A stretch of 26,550 nt of DNA from an uncultured Christensenellaceae bacterium (GTDB lineage Bacteria > Bacillota > Clostridia > Christensenellales > Pumilibacteraceae). Where the stretch lies: contig CAJULK010000020.1 of assembly GCA_910587455.1 (NCBI GenBank), positions 1 to 26,550 of the forward strand. Direction: 5' to 3'. The notes below the pieces were generated by a model. That model worked only from the letters and a program-made list of their open reading frames with translations, was not told the DNA's origin and did not search any database. The position numbers and the translations under genes were made by a program. Below are positions 1 to 7,663 of the stretch, piece by piece. Position 1 is the stretch's first letter. The number at the start of each line of letters is the position of its first letter.

Positions 1-725
1 ATCGACAAACCGTTTATAAGCATTTTCAGCTCGTTGTATTTTTCCGTTTCGCTTTCCTCAACCCAATTTCCGTTTTGTATCTCGGTATATAACTCTGAAT
101 TAGGGTAGACGGTAAGCATAGATGCGCCGACGATTTTAGGGTTGAGTCGGTTAAATACTTTTAGCGTATTTTCAACACCTTGCTTGCTTTTATCTTTGCC
201 GCATATGCCCGTTAGATAGAAGAAGTTATATTCGATTCCCGCTTCGTCGAGCTTACGGCATTGTTCTGATATGTCGGCAGAGGTATAGCCCTTGTGCATA
301 AAAGTCAATGCTTCGTCGTCGCCCGTTTCAACGCCTATGGTAATGCCGTTATAGCCGCAACTGCGCAGTTGCCTTAATTCCTCTATGCTTTTCGGGGTAA
401 TATCGGTTATTCGAGCAAAACAGCCGATAGTTCTCAGTCGATTAAGATATTGTTTTGCCATATATGCGATATGCCGTAGCTTTTGCGAAGACAGAACAAA
501 GGGGTTTGCTCCGACTAAAAATACTCTCGTTACATCGGGTGTATAGTGATACAATTCTTTCAAATCATCTTCGATTTCGTCCATAGATGACATACGGAAC
601 CTGAACGGAACATCGTCATATAAAGTGCAGAACTTACATTGATGATGTGTGCAACCTGCTGTAACTTGTAATAGAGCTGACCACGCTTCGTAAGGCGGAC
701 GCCAAACCGTACCCGTATAGTGCAT
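1..725 (-). CDS. Radical SAM protein, 3' end cut by window edge
   Basis: About 241 codons are visible, open to the window edge, so the C-terminus is missing. Near residue 28 the protein carries a three-cysteine cluster, CTHHQCKFC (C-x4-C-x2-C), the variant [4Fe-4S]-binding motif of many clostridial radical SAM proteins. Further on come a GVETGDD stretch, which fits the SAM-binding beta strand of the partial TIM barrel, and a FYLTGI strand. The start at 725 is chosen because GAGG lies 11 nt upstream (737-740) and a promoter lies just before it. An ATG further upstream opens a different frame that lacks the cluster. The gene is transcribed away from the flavoprotein/HxlR operon. The reaction cannot be told from what is visible; subfamilies with this cluster include HemN-like and YgiQ-like proteins. 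Confidence 0.85.
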   Translation of the reverse strand, partial: MHYTGTVWRPPYEAWSALLQVTAGCTHHQCKFCTLYDDVPFRFRMSSMDEIEDDLKELYHYTPDVTRVFLVGANPFVLSSQKLRHIAYMAKQYLNRLRTIGCFARITDITPKSIEELRQLRSCGYNGITIGVETGDDEALTFMHKGYTSADISEQCRKLDEAGIEYNFFYLTGICGKDKSKQGVENTLKVFNRLNPKIVGASMLTVYPNSELYTEIQNGNWVEESETEKYNELKMLINGLS

Positions 726-752
726 AGTAACACCGTCCTCTGTTTTTCCATA

Positions 753-781
753 ATTATAATCCTAATAGTATTGCGATTCAA
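753..781 (-). promoter_or_regulatory. Promoter of the radical SAM gene
   Basis: Read on the minus strand, TTGAAT (776-781) and TATAAT (753-758) are separated by 17 bp. The predicted transcript start is near 746, about 20 nt before the ATG at 725. Confidence 0.6.
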
Positions 782-801
782 GTACTGTCTTTATTTAGCG
801 G

Positions 802-821
802 TAGTATTAAAAATGATACTA
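802..821. promoter_or_regulatory. Inverted repeat upstream of the flavoprotein promoter, candidate HxlR operator
   Basis: TAGTAT (802-807) and ATACTA (816-821) form an inverted repeat with an 8-nt centre. It ends 6 bp before the -35 box at 828. HxlR-family regulators commonly control their own operon or a divergent gene, and the only regulator nearby is the HxlR gene in this operon. Operator function is inference. Confidence 0.35.
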
Positions 822-827
822 TGGCGT

Positions 828-856
828 TTGACTTGCTATTGAAAATTCGCTATACT
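828..856 (+). promoter_or_regulatory. Promoter of the flavoprotein/HxlR operon
   Basis: TTGACT (828-833) and TATACT (851-856) with a 17-bp spacer, followed by AAGGA (875-879) and the ATG at 891. Confidence 0.8.
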
Positions 857-890
857 ATATGCTGTTAATCAGTTAAGGAATAATGATTTT

Positions 891-1895
891 ATGTATGACA
901 TTATTGTAATTGGCGCAGGACCTTGCGGCTGTATCGCCGCAAGAACATTATCAAAGAATGGACTTAAAGTATTGCTATTAGAAAAATGCAAATTGCCGCG
1001 ATATAAAAGCTGTTCCGGAATTTTAATAGAAAAGTCGATGCGGTTTATTGAGCAACAGTTTGGGTGTAGTGTGCCGCACTCAGTTACTTGTACTCCCGTT
1101 TATAATCGCGGTATGATATTCACCGACGATGTGGGGCGCGAATATCGGTTTGCAAGTCGCGGTCTGAATATATGGCGCGATAAATTTGATTATTGGCTTC
1201 TATCGCTTGCAAAAAAAGTCGGAACGGAAGTAAAAGACGAAAGTAGAGTTACTTCCATACGGGGCACGGGAGAAGTAATTGAAGTAACGGTAAACGGTAA
1301 TATCGAGAAAGCGCGATATGTAATCGACTGTGCGGGCGCAGTCGGAATCGGGAAAAAGGCGCAACGGAATGTAATTACGTATCAAACCTATAATCAAGGC
1401 ACGATTGATTTAGATCCGCACTATTTCTATGCATATCTGCAACCCGAATTGTCGGGCTATGATGCTTGGTTTAATGTCAAAGACGATTTGCTTGTGTTTG
1501 GTGTTGCAAGCACAAATTCAAAAGATATAACAAAGTATTACGGTAATTTTATAGCTTATATGAAAGAAAAGCACGGTCTTTCGATAAGTGAAGAATCGAG
1601 AACGGACAAATGGCTTATTCGCAATATCGAGCCGCCTTTTGAGATAGACTACGGCGAGAACGGTTTTTTGAAGGCGGGCGAAAGCGCAGGTTTTTTGAAT
1701 CCTATGGGAGAAGGTATTTCGTGCGGTATGGAAAGCGGCTATTATGCGGCCCTTGCGATTATATCCGACTTTAACAATAGGCAGAGCGTTACAGAAAATT
1801 ATAAGCGTAACATATCTGAGTTAAAAAACTATATGCAAAGACAATGGCAGCTTGTTGGACGTATGTCAAAAAAGTTTTCGTTTATGTATCAATAG
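891..1895 (+). CDS. FAD-dependent oxidoreductase, geranylgeranyl reductase-like
   Basis: A 334-residue flavoprotein. The N-terminus has the dinucleotide-binding fold signature GAGPCGC (GxGxxG, residues 8-14) ending in an acidic residue of VLLLEK, which binds the FAD ribose. Near the C-terminus is GESAGFLNPMGEGISCGMES, the second FAD contact typical of the geranylgeranyl reductase/FixC-like group. A cysteine-containing SCSG stretch follows the first motif, as in that family. Members reduce isoprenoid double bonds or act as halogenase- or monooxygenase-like enzymes; the substrate cannot be told here. No transmembrane segment is evident. It is the first gene of an operon with an HxlR regulator 11 nt downstream, whose ribosome site overlaps this stop codon. 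HxlR partners often respond to electrophiles or redox stress, so a redox role is possible but unproven. Confidence 0.8.
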   Translation: MYDIIVIGAGPCGCIAARTLSKNGLKVLLLEKCKLPRYKSCSGILIEKSMRFIEQQFGCSVPHSVTCTPVYNRGMIFTDDVGREYRFASRGLNIWRDKFDYWLLSLAKKVGTEVKDESRVTSIRGTGEVIEVTVNGNIEKARYVIDCAGAVGIGKKAQRNVITYQTYNQGTIDLDPHYFYAYLQPELSGYDAWFNVKDDLLVFGVASTNSKDITKYYGNFIAYMKEKHGLSISEESRTDKWLIRNIEPPFEIDYGENGFLKAGESAGFLNPMGEGISCGMESGYYAALAIISDFNNRQSVTENYKRNISELKNYMQRQWQLVGRMSKKFSFMYQ

Positions 1896-1906
1896 AGGTG
1901 TAAACA

Positions 1907-2302
1907 ATGACGGATAACAAATTCAGAAAAAGAGAAGTTATGGCGCGGTGTGTCCCTATGAGCACATTACAAGCAATATTAAGCGGCAAATGGAAGTTCC
2001 TTATTCTATGGTATATTGCAATAAATAAGGTGCAACGCTTTGGCATGTTATTAAGATCGCTTGACGGAATAACCCAATCGACGCTTACAAAGCAATTGCG
2101 TGAATTGGAGGACGACGGTTTTATACACCGCGAGATTTATAAAGAGGTGCCACCGAAAGTAGAATATACTTTAACTGCACTTGGAAAGAGTTTTGTTCCC
2201 GTCTTAACGCAAATGATGATGTGGAGTCAAGCGCATTTATGCGCACCCGATTATGTAAGTCCATATACGGAAGAACAAATCATAGAACTGCTTAATCGGT
2301 AG
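1907..2302 (+). CDS. HxlR-family transcriptional regulator
   Basis: A 131-residue winged-helix protein. The HxlR pattern is clear: a conserved cysteine and proline early (RCVPMSTL), then a GKWKFLILWY helix, then RFGMLLRSLDGITQSTLTKQ as the recognition region, then LRELEDDGF and YTLTALG as the wing. The lone cysteine near residue 15 sits where redox-sensing members keep theirs, so thiol sensing is possible. AGAGGTG overlaps the preceding stop codon and serves as the ribosome binding site, so the two genes are co-translated. It probably regulates its own operon and perhaps the divergent radical SAM gene, through a site in the 726-890 intergenic region. Confidence 0.9.
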   Translation: MTDNKFRKREVMARCVPMSTLQAILSGKWKFLILWYIAINKVQRFGMLLRSLDGITQSTLTKQLRELEDDGFIHREIYKEVPPKVEYTLTALGKSFVPVLTQMMMWSQAHLCAPDYVSPYTEEQIIELLNR

Positions 2303-2313
2303 ATATATAATAC

Positions 2314-2348
2314 AAAAGGCTCTCGAGCGAAATGCCGGAGAGCCTTTT
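2314..2348 (+). terminator. Intrinsic terminator after the HxlR gene
   Basis: AAAAGGCTCTC (2314-2324) pairs with GAGAGCCTTTT (2338-2348) across a 13-nt loop, giving an 11-bp stem with flanking A and T tracts. It could work in both directions, and so also stop the leftward P-II operon. Confidence 0.85.
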
Positions 2349-2500
2349 GCCTCGCTTGAAAGTGCAACTCTTAAAAATTCGGTTTTGTAACTACCTATGG
2401 GAAGTGCGCTTTTATGCTCGGGAGGGGCGTTTTGTGGTGTAATTTGAAAGTATGAATGTCGTTACTTATGAGATTCTTCGCTCTCGCTCGGAGTGATACG
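2349..2500. other. Intergenic region with a fragment of a dispersed repeat
   Basis: No gene is seen. The stretch near 2468-2498 (GAGATTCTTCG ... GGAGTGATACG) resembles short imperfect-hairpin repeats that I recall as scattered through gut Firmicute genomes; similar ends occur near 10350 and 20970. No T-tract terminator for the leftward operon is visible here. Confidence 0.3.
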
Positions 2501-2941
2501 TTAAATTTTTGTTTGTTCGTCGGGCGACTCGTCGCTTGTTTCGTCGTTTTGCGCTTCCGTTTCGTCGCTTGCTTTGTTTTTTTCGAGATTGCGTTTTGTT
2601 ATCTTTTGCGGCTTGGCGGCGGCTGAGGCAGGCTGTTCGCTCAATCCGACCACGTTTGTCACGGGCAGGGCGAACGCTATGCCCTGACCGTCGGTTTTGA
2701 GCCCTGCGGATTGGTATATAGCATGAAGCACGCCGTCTTTGATGTCGGACGGCACGAGGATCATTACGATCTCTTTATCGGGCTGGATCGTTATATGGAA
2801 AAATTCTTCCGCTTCCTTATTGGCTGTGCCGCGCGCGTGAATGACGGTGCCGCCGCGTGCGCCTTTATCGCGTGCCGCGTCCATGACCGTTTCGGTAAAA
2901 CCCGTATTCACTATGCACATTATAAGTTCGTACTTGGTCAT
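2501..2941 (-). CDS. P-II-like protein with acidic C-terminal tail
   Basis: A 146-residue protein. Residues 1-100 follow the P-II (GlnB/GlnK-like) fold order: a first strand KYELIMCIVNTG, helix, GARGGTVIHARGTA at the base of the T-loop region, EIVMILVP, an amphipathic helix, and GQGIAFALPVTNVVGL. The usual uridylylation segment of GlnB is not recognisable. Residues 101-146 form a hydrophilic tail, lysine-rich at first and then strongly acidic (Asp/Glu-rich). P-II proteins sense ATP/ADP and metabolites and gate partner membrane transporters. This gene is last in an operon behind DUF1538 and a second P-II, with a 4-bp ATGA overlap to the gene before it. The likely job is regulation of the DUF1538 protein; the signal is unknown. 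Confidence 0.82.
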   Translation of the reverse strand: MTKYELIMCIVNTGFTETVMDAARDKGARGGTVIHARGTANKEAEEFFHITIQPDKEIVMILVPSDIKDGVLHAIYQSAGLKTDGQGIAFALPVTNVVGLSEQPASAAAKPQKITKRNLEKNKASDETEAQNDETSDESPDEQTKI

Positions 2942-3519
2942 TTGTCATTCTCCTTGACTGCCTTGCGGTTGTTGCTCAAAAATCCGAATATGAGAGTGCC
3001 TATCACGCTCGACATCGGAACGGTGTACGCTATGCCTTTGCCGTTTTTGATGGTCTGAAACTTTTCTTCGAGCGTGCGAAGCGCGTCGGCGAGCTTGCGC
3101 TGTTGCATTACGCTTATTATCACGACCTTGTCCGAATCGTCGAGACCGAAAGCCGACAGCATTTTCTCGTTTGCGGTGCCGTAGCCGAGCGCCATTACCT
3201 GCATGTTCACGTCAAAAGACTGCAACAGGTCGGTGTAATATTCGCCTTTGTTTCGATTTACTATCGTGAACAAAAGCTCGAGCCTGTCTTCGGTCACGGT
3301 GTTTTTTTGTGCCGAGCGCTTTTCGGCGCGCTTTTTGACGTCCGTTTTGACTTTTTCGACTTTGGTTTTTACGGCTTTTGCCGCCTTGGTTTTTGGCTCG
3401 TGCTTTCGGTGCTTTTCGTGTTTTTCTTCGCGTAACTGTTTAAGCTCTTCGAGTTTTTGCGCGACCTTTGCCGCGACGCGCTCTTTTATTCGCTTTTCGC
3501 GCTTCTTTTTACTTTCCAT
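2938..3519 (-). CDS. P-II-like protein with lysine-rich N-terminal extension
   Basis: A 193-residue protein. Residues 1-75 are very rich in Lys, Arg and Glu and look like a charged helix or coiled coil (MESKKKREKR start). Residues 79-175 resemble the neighbouring P-II-like protein: LELLFTIVNRNKG as first strand, a YGTANE segment, KVVIISVM as a central strand, a helix, and GKGIAYTVPMSSVIG. The start at 3519 lies 11 bp inside the DUF1538 gene, and GGGAG upstream, within that gene, gives a good ribosome site. The stop overlaps the next start by 4 bp. The pair may form a heteromeric or alternating regulator of the DUF1538 membrane protein. The basic extension is unlike classical GlnB and could bind lipid head groups, nucleic acid, or the acidic tail of its partner. 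Confidence 0.75.
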   Translation of the reverse strand: MESKKKREKRIKERVAAKVAQKLEELKQLREEKHEKHRKHEPKTKAAKAVKTKVEKVKTDVKKRAEKRSAQKNTVTEDRLELLFTIVNRNKGEYYTDLLQSFDVNMQVMALGYGTANEKMLSAFGLDDSDKVVIISVMQQRKLADALRTLEEKFQTIKNGKGIAYTVPMSSVIGTLIFGFLSNNRKAVKENDK

Positions 3520-5044
3520 TCTTACGCTCCCAAGCGAAGTTTATTATCTGTTCGTCGTCCGCTTCGAGTATGCGCTTCATTGTGATGCGCCGCCGCGCTT
3601 TTGCCGACATTACGGCTTTGAAGCCGAGCGCCTGTATAGATATCAGCGGAATCATCGCCACCATCGCCACTATGCCGAACGCGAGGTTGAGTATATTGTC
3701 CGGCATTATTACCGAACATGCGCCGATGGCGAGCGGGAGTATAAAGCTCGACGTCAAAGGTCCGCTCGCGACGCCGCCCGAGTCGAACGCTATTGCCGTA
3801 TACATTTTGGGTACGAAAAACGACAGACCGAGCGAGATGACGTAGCCGGGGATAAGGTAATACAGCACGGAGAAGTCGAATATTATGCGAACCATGGACA
3901 GCGCAATCGCGAGCCCGACGCCTACGCACAGCGCTATCATCATGGCGCGCTTTGTTACCGCGCCGCCCGTGATCTCTTCGACCTGTTTGTTGAGAACGTG
4001 TATGGCAGGCTCTGCGAGAACTACGACCATACCTATGACAAGTCCGAATATAACGAGCGCCGTTTGATTGTCGGCGAGCTGTTTTCCGAGTTTAAGACCT
4101 ATCGGCATGAAGCCGACTTTGACGGCGGTAAGGAATATCACAAGCCCCGCAAAAGTATATACGATGCCGATGATTATCTGCACTATTTTCTTTTTGGGCA
4201 GTTTGAGCACGGTGAATTGAAGTATTACGAAAAACACGACTATGAGTGCGAGCGCGAGAAGCACTTCGCCGCACGTCGTCAAAAGTATATTGCCGAACCG
4301 CGCGAGCTCGGTCGCAACCGAATACGTCGGCACGCTGTATGTAGGATCGCCGGAGGACGTGAGCGACAGCGCGAGCACTGCGAGTATCGGCCCTACCGAA
4401 CACAAAGCGACGAGACCGAAGCTGTTTTCGCTGCTGTTTTTTCCGCCTATTGTCGTCGCAATGCCTACGCCGAGCGCCATTATGAACGGGACGGTGATAG
4501 GTCCTGTGGTGACGCCGCCGCTGTCGAACGATATTGCGAGGAAGTTGGATTTGCCGAGAACGGCGCACAGCGTGCTCAGCATAAAGAGCAGCATGTAAAA
4601 GAACATGAGCATCATCGACAGATCCTTGCGCGTTATTATCTTAATAGCCGCGATAAGCAGGAACATGCCCACGCCCGCGCCTACGACCGCGATGAGCACC
4701 GTACCGTTTATTACGTCGCCGACCTGACCGGCGAGCACCGAAAGATCGGGCTCGGCTATGGTGATGAGCACGCCCATAAGAAAGCATACCAAAAGCAAGA
4801 TCAATATCTTTTTGGACTTTGTAAGACCGCTTCCTATATGCTCGCCCATAGGCGTCATGGCAAGATCGGCGCCGAGATTGAACAGCGCTATTCCGATAAT
4901 AAGAAACACCGCGGACACGGCAAACGTAGCCATCTCGACGCCCGACAGGTTTACGAGCGGAGTGGCACAAAGTACAAGCACTATAACCGTTACCGGCAGT
5001 ACCGAAACAAAAGATTCGCGCAATTTTAACAGTATTTTCTTCAT
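3509..5044 (-). CDS. DUF1538 family integral membrane protein
   Basis: A 511-residue polytopic membrane protein with a clear internal duplication. The sequence AEP...VL..QV...I..G.V occurs near residues 98 and 344, and FDSGGV..GP near 173 and 420, about 247 residues apart, so two DUF1538 units are fused head to tail. The duplicated, transporter-like design suggests a transporter or channel; the substrate is unknown. Association with P-II genes, as here, supports metabolite- or energy-controlled transport. The start at 5044 is preferred over an in-frame ATG at 5164, because the promoter -10 box lies at 5085-5090 and the upstream codons would not be transcribed. It heads the three-gene operon. 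Confidence 0.88.
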   Translation of the reverse strand: MKKILLKLRESFVSVLPVTVIVLVLCATPLVNLSGVEMATFAVSAVFLIIGIALFNLGADLAMTPMGEHIGSGLTKSKKILILLLVCFLMGVLITIAEPDLSVLAGQVGDVINGTVLIAVVGAGVGMFLLIAAIKIITRKDLSMMLMFFYMLLFMLSTLCAVLGKSNFLAISFDSGGVTTGPITVPFIMALGVGIATTIGGKNSSENSFGLVALCSVGPILAVLALSLTSSGDPTYSVPTYSVATELARFGNILLTTCGEVLLALALIVVFFVILQFTVLKLPKKKIVQIIIGIVYTFAGLVIFLTAVKVGFMPIGLKLGKQLADNQTALVIFGLVIGMVVVLAEPAIHVLNKQVEEITGGAVTKRAMMIALCVGVGLAIALSMVRIIFDFSVLYYLIPGYVISLGLSFFVPKMYTAIAFDSGGVASGPLTSSFILPLAIGACSVIMPDNILNLAFGIVAMVAMIPLISIQALGFKAVMSAKARRRITMKRILEADDEQIINFAWERKNGK

Positions 5045-5084
5045 CGAGCCATCCGTTGCGCGCTCACACGCATGTATTATAATA

Positions 5085-5113
5085 AGTATAACAGACATTT
5101 TCGCGTTTTGCAA
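5085..5113 (-). promoter_or_regulatory. Promoter of the DUF1538/P-II operon
   Basis: On the minus strand, TTGCAA (5108-5113), 17-bp spacer, TATACT (5085-5090). The predicted start near 5078 leaves a leader of about 34 nt before the ATG at 5044. Confidence 0.65.
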
Positions 5114-5176
5114 GAACTTTGGGTCAACGTTATGCGGTTTGGCGCAAATAGGTTGTCCGCGCATTGCGGTTACGGC

Positions 5177-5205
5177 TTGACTTGCGCGTATTAAATTGAT
5201 ATAAT
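5177..5205 (+). promoter_or_regulatory. Promoter of the membrane protein/HAD operon
   Basis: TTGACT (5177-5182), 17-bp spacer, TATAAT (5200-5205). It is a near-consensus site. The ATG at 5216 is only 10 nt past the -10 box, so the message would be leaderless or nearly so. Confidence 0.8.
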
Positions 5206-5215
5206 ACCGCTGTCG

Positions 5216-6202
5216 ATGAAGAAAACACGATTGGCGAAATTTCTATTAAGGCCGCCGCTGCGCTTTTGTATATCGGTATGGATCGTCGCTCTCGCCGCGA
5301 TCTCGGCTTCCGCGGCATTGCACTTTGTGGGGCTGGGCGGCAGACCGTGGGCGGTTTCCGTCTATACCGCCGCAGTGCTGTTTTTCATTCTGTCGTTATA
5401 TCTTATCCTTGCGTCGCTTGGTATTCCGCTGCGCGCAAAGAACGTCAAATATGTGCGCAAATTCTTTGCCGATTGGTCGTTCAGAACGTACGTTTATGCG
5501 TCCGTATCGGTGGTGTTCAACGTGTGCTACGTCGTTTTCGGCATTATTATAGCAAACATAGAACAGTCGGTATGGTTGGGCGCACTCGTCGGATATCATG
5601 TGTTTTTGGCGGCGGCGCGCGCCGTCGTGATGTATTCGGTCTGGCGCAAAAAATCATGCGACGAAGCGTATAAACTTCGCGTTTACTCGATGTGCGGAGT
5701 AGTGCTCGTTCTGCTCGCGTTTGCCATCGTGCCCGTCATAAGGCTTGTCATGGACGACGCGAACGATTACAATTATTTCGTGAGCACGGTGACGTACGTG
5801 TCCGCCATCGCGCTGTATACTTTCGTAAAGCTCGGCATCGCGCTGCACAATATGCGCAAAGCGCGCAGGCTCAACGACAGGTCTGTAATAGCGGTAAAGA
5901 ACATCTGCTTTGCCGACGCGCTTATATCGCTGTTCGCATTGCAGGCGGCGATGATCAAAGAGCTTGGAAACGACGCGGAGCTCGGAAAACTGCTCAATCC
6001 GCTTCTCGGCGCGGTAGTTGCGCTCGCGATCTTCGCAATGGGTATTTATATGTTCGTAAATGGGTTGAGGCGGATAAAGCGTCTGCCGTCGTCCGACGGA
6101 GAAACGGAAGAATACGCCGTATCGGAACGGACAAGCGAGCCCGAGCTGAAAAACGAAAATTTTTGCGGAACGCCTGATGCAGGGGCGGCGACGGAGGAAT
6201 AG
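5216..6202 (+). CDS. Unknown polytopic membrane protein
   Basis: A 328-residue protein of no family I can name. By hydropathy it has about eight membrane segments (roughly residues 15-35, 45-67, 91-112, 119-137, 152-173, 184-207, 228-246, 255-277) and a polar, glutamate-rich tail of about 45 residues. A positively charged N-terminus (MKKTRLAKF) precedes the first segment, consistent with a cytoplasmic N-terminus. No ribosome binding site is visible before the ATG, which lies almost on the predicted transcription start. A TTG at 5231 is an alternative start. It is followed at 4 nt by two HAD phosphatase genes, forming an operon. No catalytic or transporter motif was seen. Confidence 0.7.
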   Translation: MKKTRLAKFLLRPPLRFCISVWIVALAAISASAALHFVGLGGRPWAVSVYTAAVLFFILSLYLILASLGIPLRAKNVKYVRKFFADWSFRTYVYASVSVVFNVCYVVFGIIIANIEQSVWLGALVGYHVFLAAARAVVMYSVWRKKSCDEAYKLRVYSMCGVVLVLLAFAIVPVIRLVMDDANDYNYFVSTVTYVSAIALYTFVKLGIALHNMRKARRLNDRSVIAVKNICFADALISLFALQAAMIKELGNDAELGKLLNPLLGAVVALAIFAMGIYMFVNGLRRIKRLPSSDGETEEYAVSERTSEPELKNENFCGTPDAGAATEE

Positions 6203-6206
6203 AATT

Positions 6207-6887
6207 ATGAAATCGTTTGTTTTCGATCTTTACAACACGCTTATAGACATGCGTACCGACGAGCACTGCGACGAGGCATGGGCGCCCGTAGTAGAGCTGT
6301 TCCTTGCGCGCGGCATAAAAGCGAGCGGCGCAAAGCTGTGCTCGGAGTTCGACGGGCTGTGTAAACTCATGTACGACCGCGCGGTCGGAGAACGGGTATA
6401 CGTTTATCCCGAGATAGACTGCGTAAACGTTATGGAAAGCGTCGCGAGACGGGCGGGCGGCAAGCTGTCGCGCGCCGACGCTGAGACGGCGCTTAAACTC
6501 ATGCGCAAAGGTTCGATAAAGCGTATGAAGCTGTTCGACGGCACGTGGGAACTGTTCGAAGGGCTGAGAAGCCGCGGCGCAAAGCTGTATTTATTGAGCA
6601 ACGCGCAGGCGGCTTTTACGCGCGACGAGATAGCCGAGGTCGGGCTTGCGGATAAGTTCGACGGCATGAAGCTCAGTTCGGAATGCGGGTGCAGAAAACC
6701 CGATCCCGCTTTTTTCGAAATGCTGTTCGACGAGTACGGTATAGACAAGGCGGACGCGGTAATGGTGGGCGACGATATGTCCACAGACATTGCGGGCGCA
6801 AACGCGTTCGGCATACGCGGAATATGGGCGGGCGGCGGCGCTGCGGCGCACGCTAACGAGCTTTACGCCGAGGCGGAACGGCAATGA
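6207..6887 (+). CDS. HAD-superfamily hydrolase
   Basis: A 226-residue HAD phosphatase. Motif I is FDLYNTL with nucleophile Asp7; the second Asp of the usual DxDxT is Tyr9, as in haloacid-dehalogenase-like and some phosphatase subgroups. Motif II is LLSNAQ, motif III CRKPDPAFF, motif IV MVGDDMSTDIAGA. Residues 15-85 form the helical C1 cap. The start at 6207 is set by GGAGG (6193-6197); an ATG at 6177 in the same frame lies inside the preceding gene and has no such site. The stop overlaps the next start by 4 bp (ATGA), so this and the following HAD gene are probably co-translated. Substrate unknown: a small phosphorylated metabolite, or a dehalogenase-type reaction given the Tyr. Confidence 0.88.
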   Translation: MKSFVFDLYNTLIDMRTDEHCDEAWAPVVELFLARGIKASGAKLCSEFDGLCKLMYDRAVGERVYVYPEIDCVNVMESVARRAGGKLSRADAETALKLMRKGSIKRMKLFDGTWELFEGLRSRGAKLYLLSNAQAAFTRDEIAEVGLADKFDGMKLSSECGCRKPDPAFFEMLFDEYGIDKADAVMVGDDMSTDIAGANAFGIRGIWAGGGAAAHANELYAEAERQ

Positions 6888-7561
6888 ACGTAAAAGCTGT
6901 CGTTTTCGATCTCGACGGAACGCTTCTCGATACGCTCGCCGATCTTAAAAATGCGACTAACCACGCGCTCGGCACAGTCGGGCGGCGTGCGCTCGGCACC
7001 GACGAGGTAAGAAGATTCGTCGGTAACGGCGTGCCCAAACTTATCGAGCGCGCGCTCGCTCACACGCAGTCGGACGGCGCGCCATCTGACGACGCGGCGG
7101 TTGGCGAGTGTCTTGCGAGTTTTACGGAGTATTACGACGCGCACAACGCCGACAATACCGCGCCGTACGACGGAATAACGGAAATGCTCGCGGAACTGAA
7201 AACGCGCGGTATAAAAACGGCGATTGTGACAAATAAATACGACGGAGCGGCGCAGGCGCTCAAATCCGAGTTTTTCAACAGCGTGGATATTGCGGTCGGC
7301 ACATCCGACAGAATCAGACCGAAGCCGGCGACGGACGGAGTGGAGCTTGCGCTTAAAGCGCTCGGCGCCGATAGATCTTGCGCCGTATACGTCGGCGACG
7401 GCGAAACGGATATGCAGACGGCGGCGGCTTGCGGGCTTGCGGCAGTGGCGGTAGGATGGGGATTTCGCGACAGAGCGCTTCTCGAAACTTTTGCGCCGTA
7501 TGCGGTCATAGACTCGCCGCGCGAGCTGGTTTGCGTTTTGGACGCGCTCGAGCGGGAATAA
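6884..7561 (+). CDS. HAD phosphatase, phosphoglycolate phosphatase-like
   Basis: A 225-residue protein. Motif I FDLDGTLLDT contains nucleophile Asp9 and acid/base Asp11. The helical cap has the RRFVGNGVPKLIERAL stretch typical of Gph/PGMB-type enzymes. Motif II is IVTNK, motif III RPKPATDG, motif IV VYVGDGETDM. Such enzymes hydrolyse 2-phosphoglycolate or similar sugar and pyrimidine phosphates; the exact substrate cannot be told. It is translationally coupled to the preceding HAD gene through an ATGA overlap and ends the operon that starts at 5177. No T-tract hairpin follows, and the next gene has its own promoter. Confidence 0.88.
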   Translation: MNVKAVVFDLDGTLLDTLADLKNATNHALGTVGRRALGTDEVRRFVGNGVPKLIERALAHTQSDGAPSDDAAVGECLASFTEYYDAHNADNTAPYDGITEMLAELKTRGIKTAIVTNKYDGAAQALKSEFFNSVDIAVGTSDRIRPKPATDGVELALKALGADRSCAVYVGDGETDMQTAAACGLAAVAVGWGFRDRALLETFAPYAVIDSPRELVCVLDALERE

Positions 7562-7596
7562 AAAATCGAAAAATGGGAAAAACTACCGCGAAACGA

Positions 7597-7625
7597 TTGA
7601 TTTTATCGTTTGGGTTTAGTATAAT
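7597..7625 (+). promoter_or_regulatory. Promoter of the PrsA-like lipoprotein gene
   Basis: TTGATT (7597-7602), 17-bp spacer, TATAAT (7620-7625). The GTG start follows at 7664, with AGGTG at 7650-7654. Confidence 0.75.
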
Positions 7626-7663
7626 AAATAGACAAATTTTAATCGGTATAGGTGTAAACATAA

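Noticed and set aside
3248..5029. 593-codon plus-strand open frame antisense to DUF1538
   Set aside because: The product is a His/Tyr/Arg/Glu-rich sequence without domain features, mirrors the codon bias of the opposite strand, and lacks a ribosome site; the DUF1538 reading has clear family motifs and a promoter.
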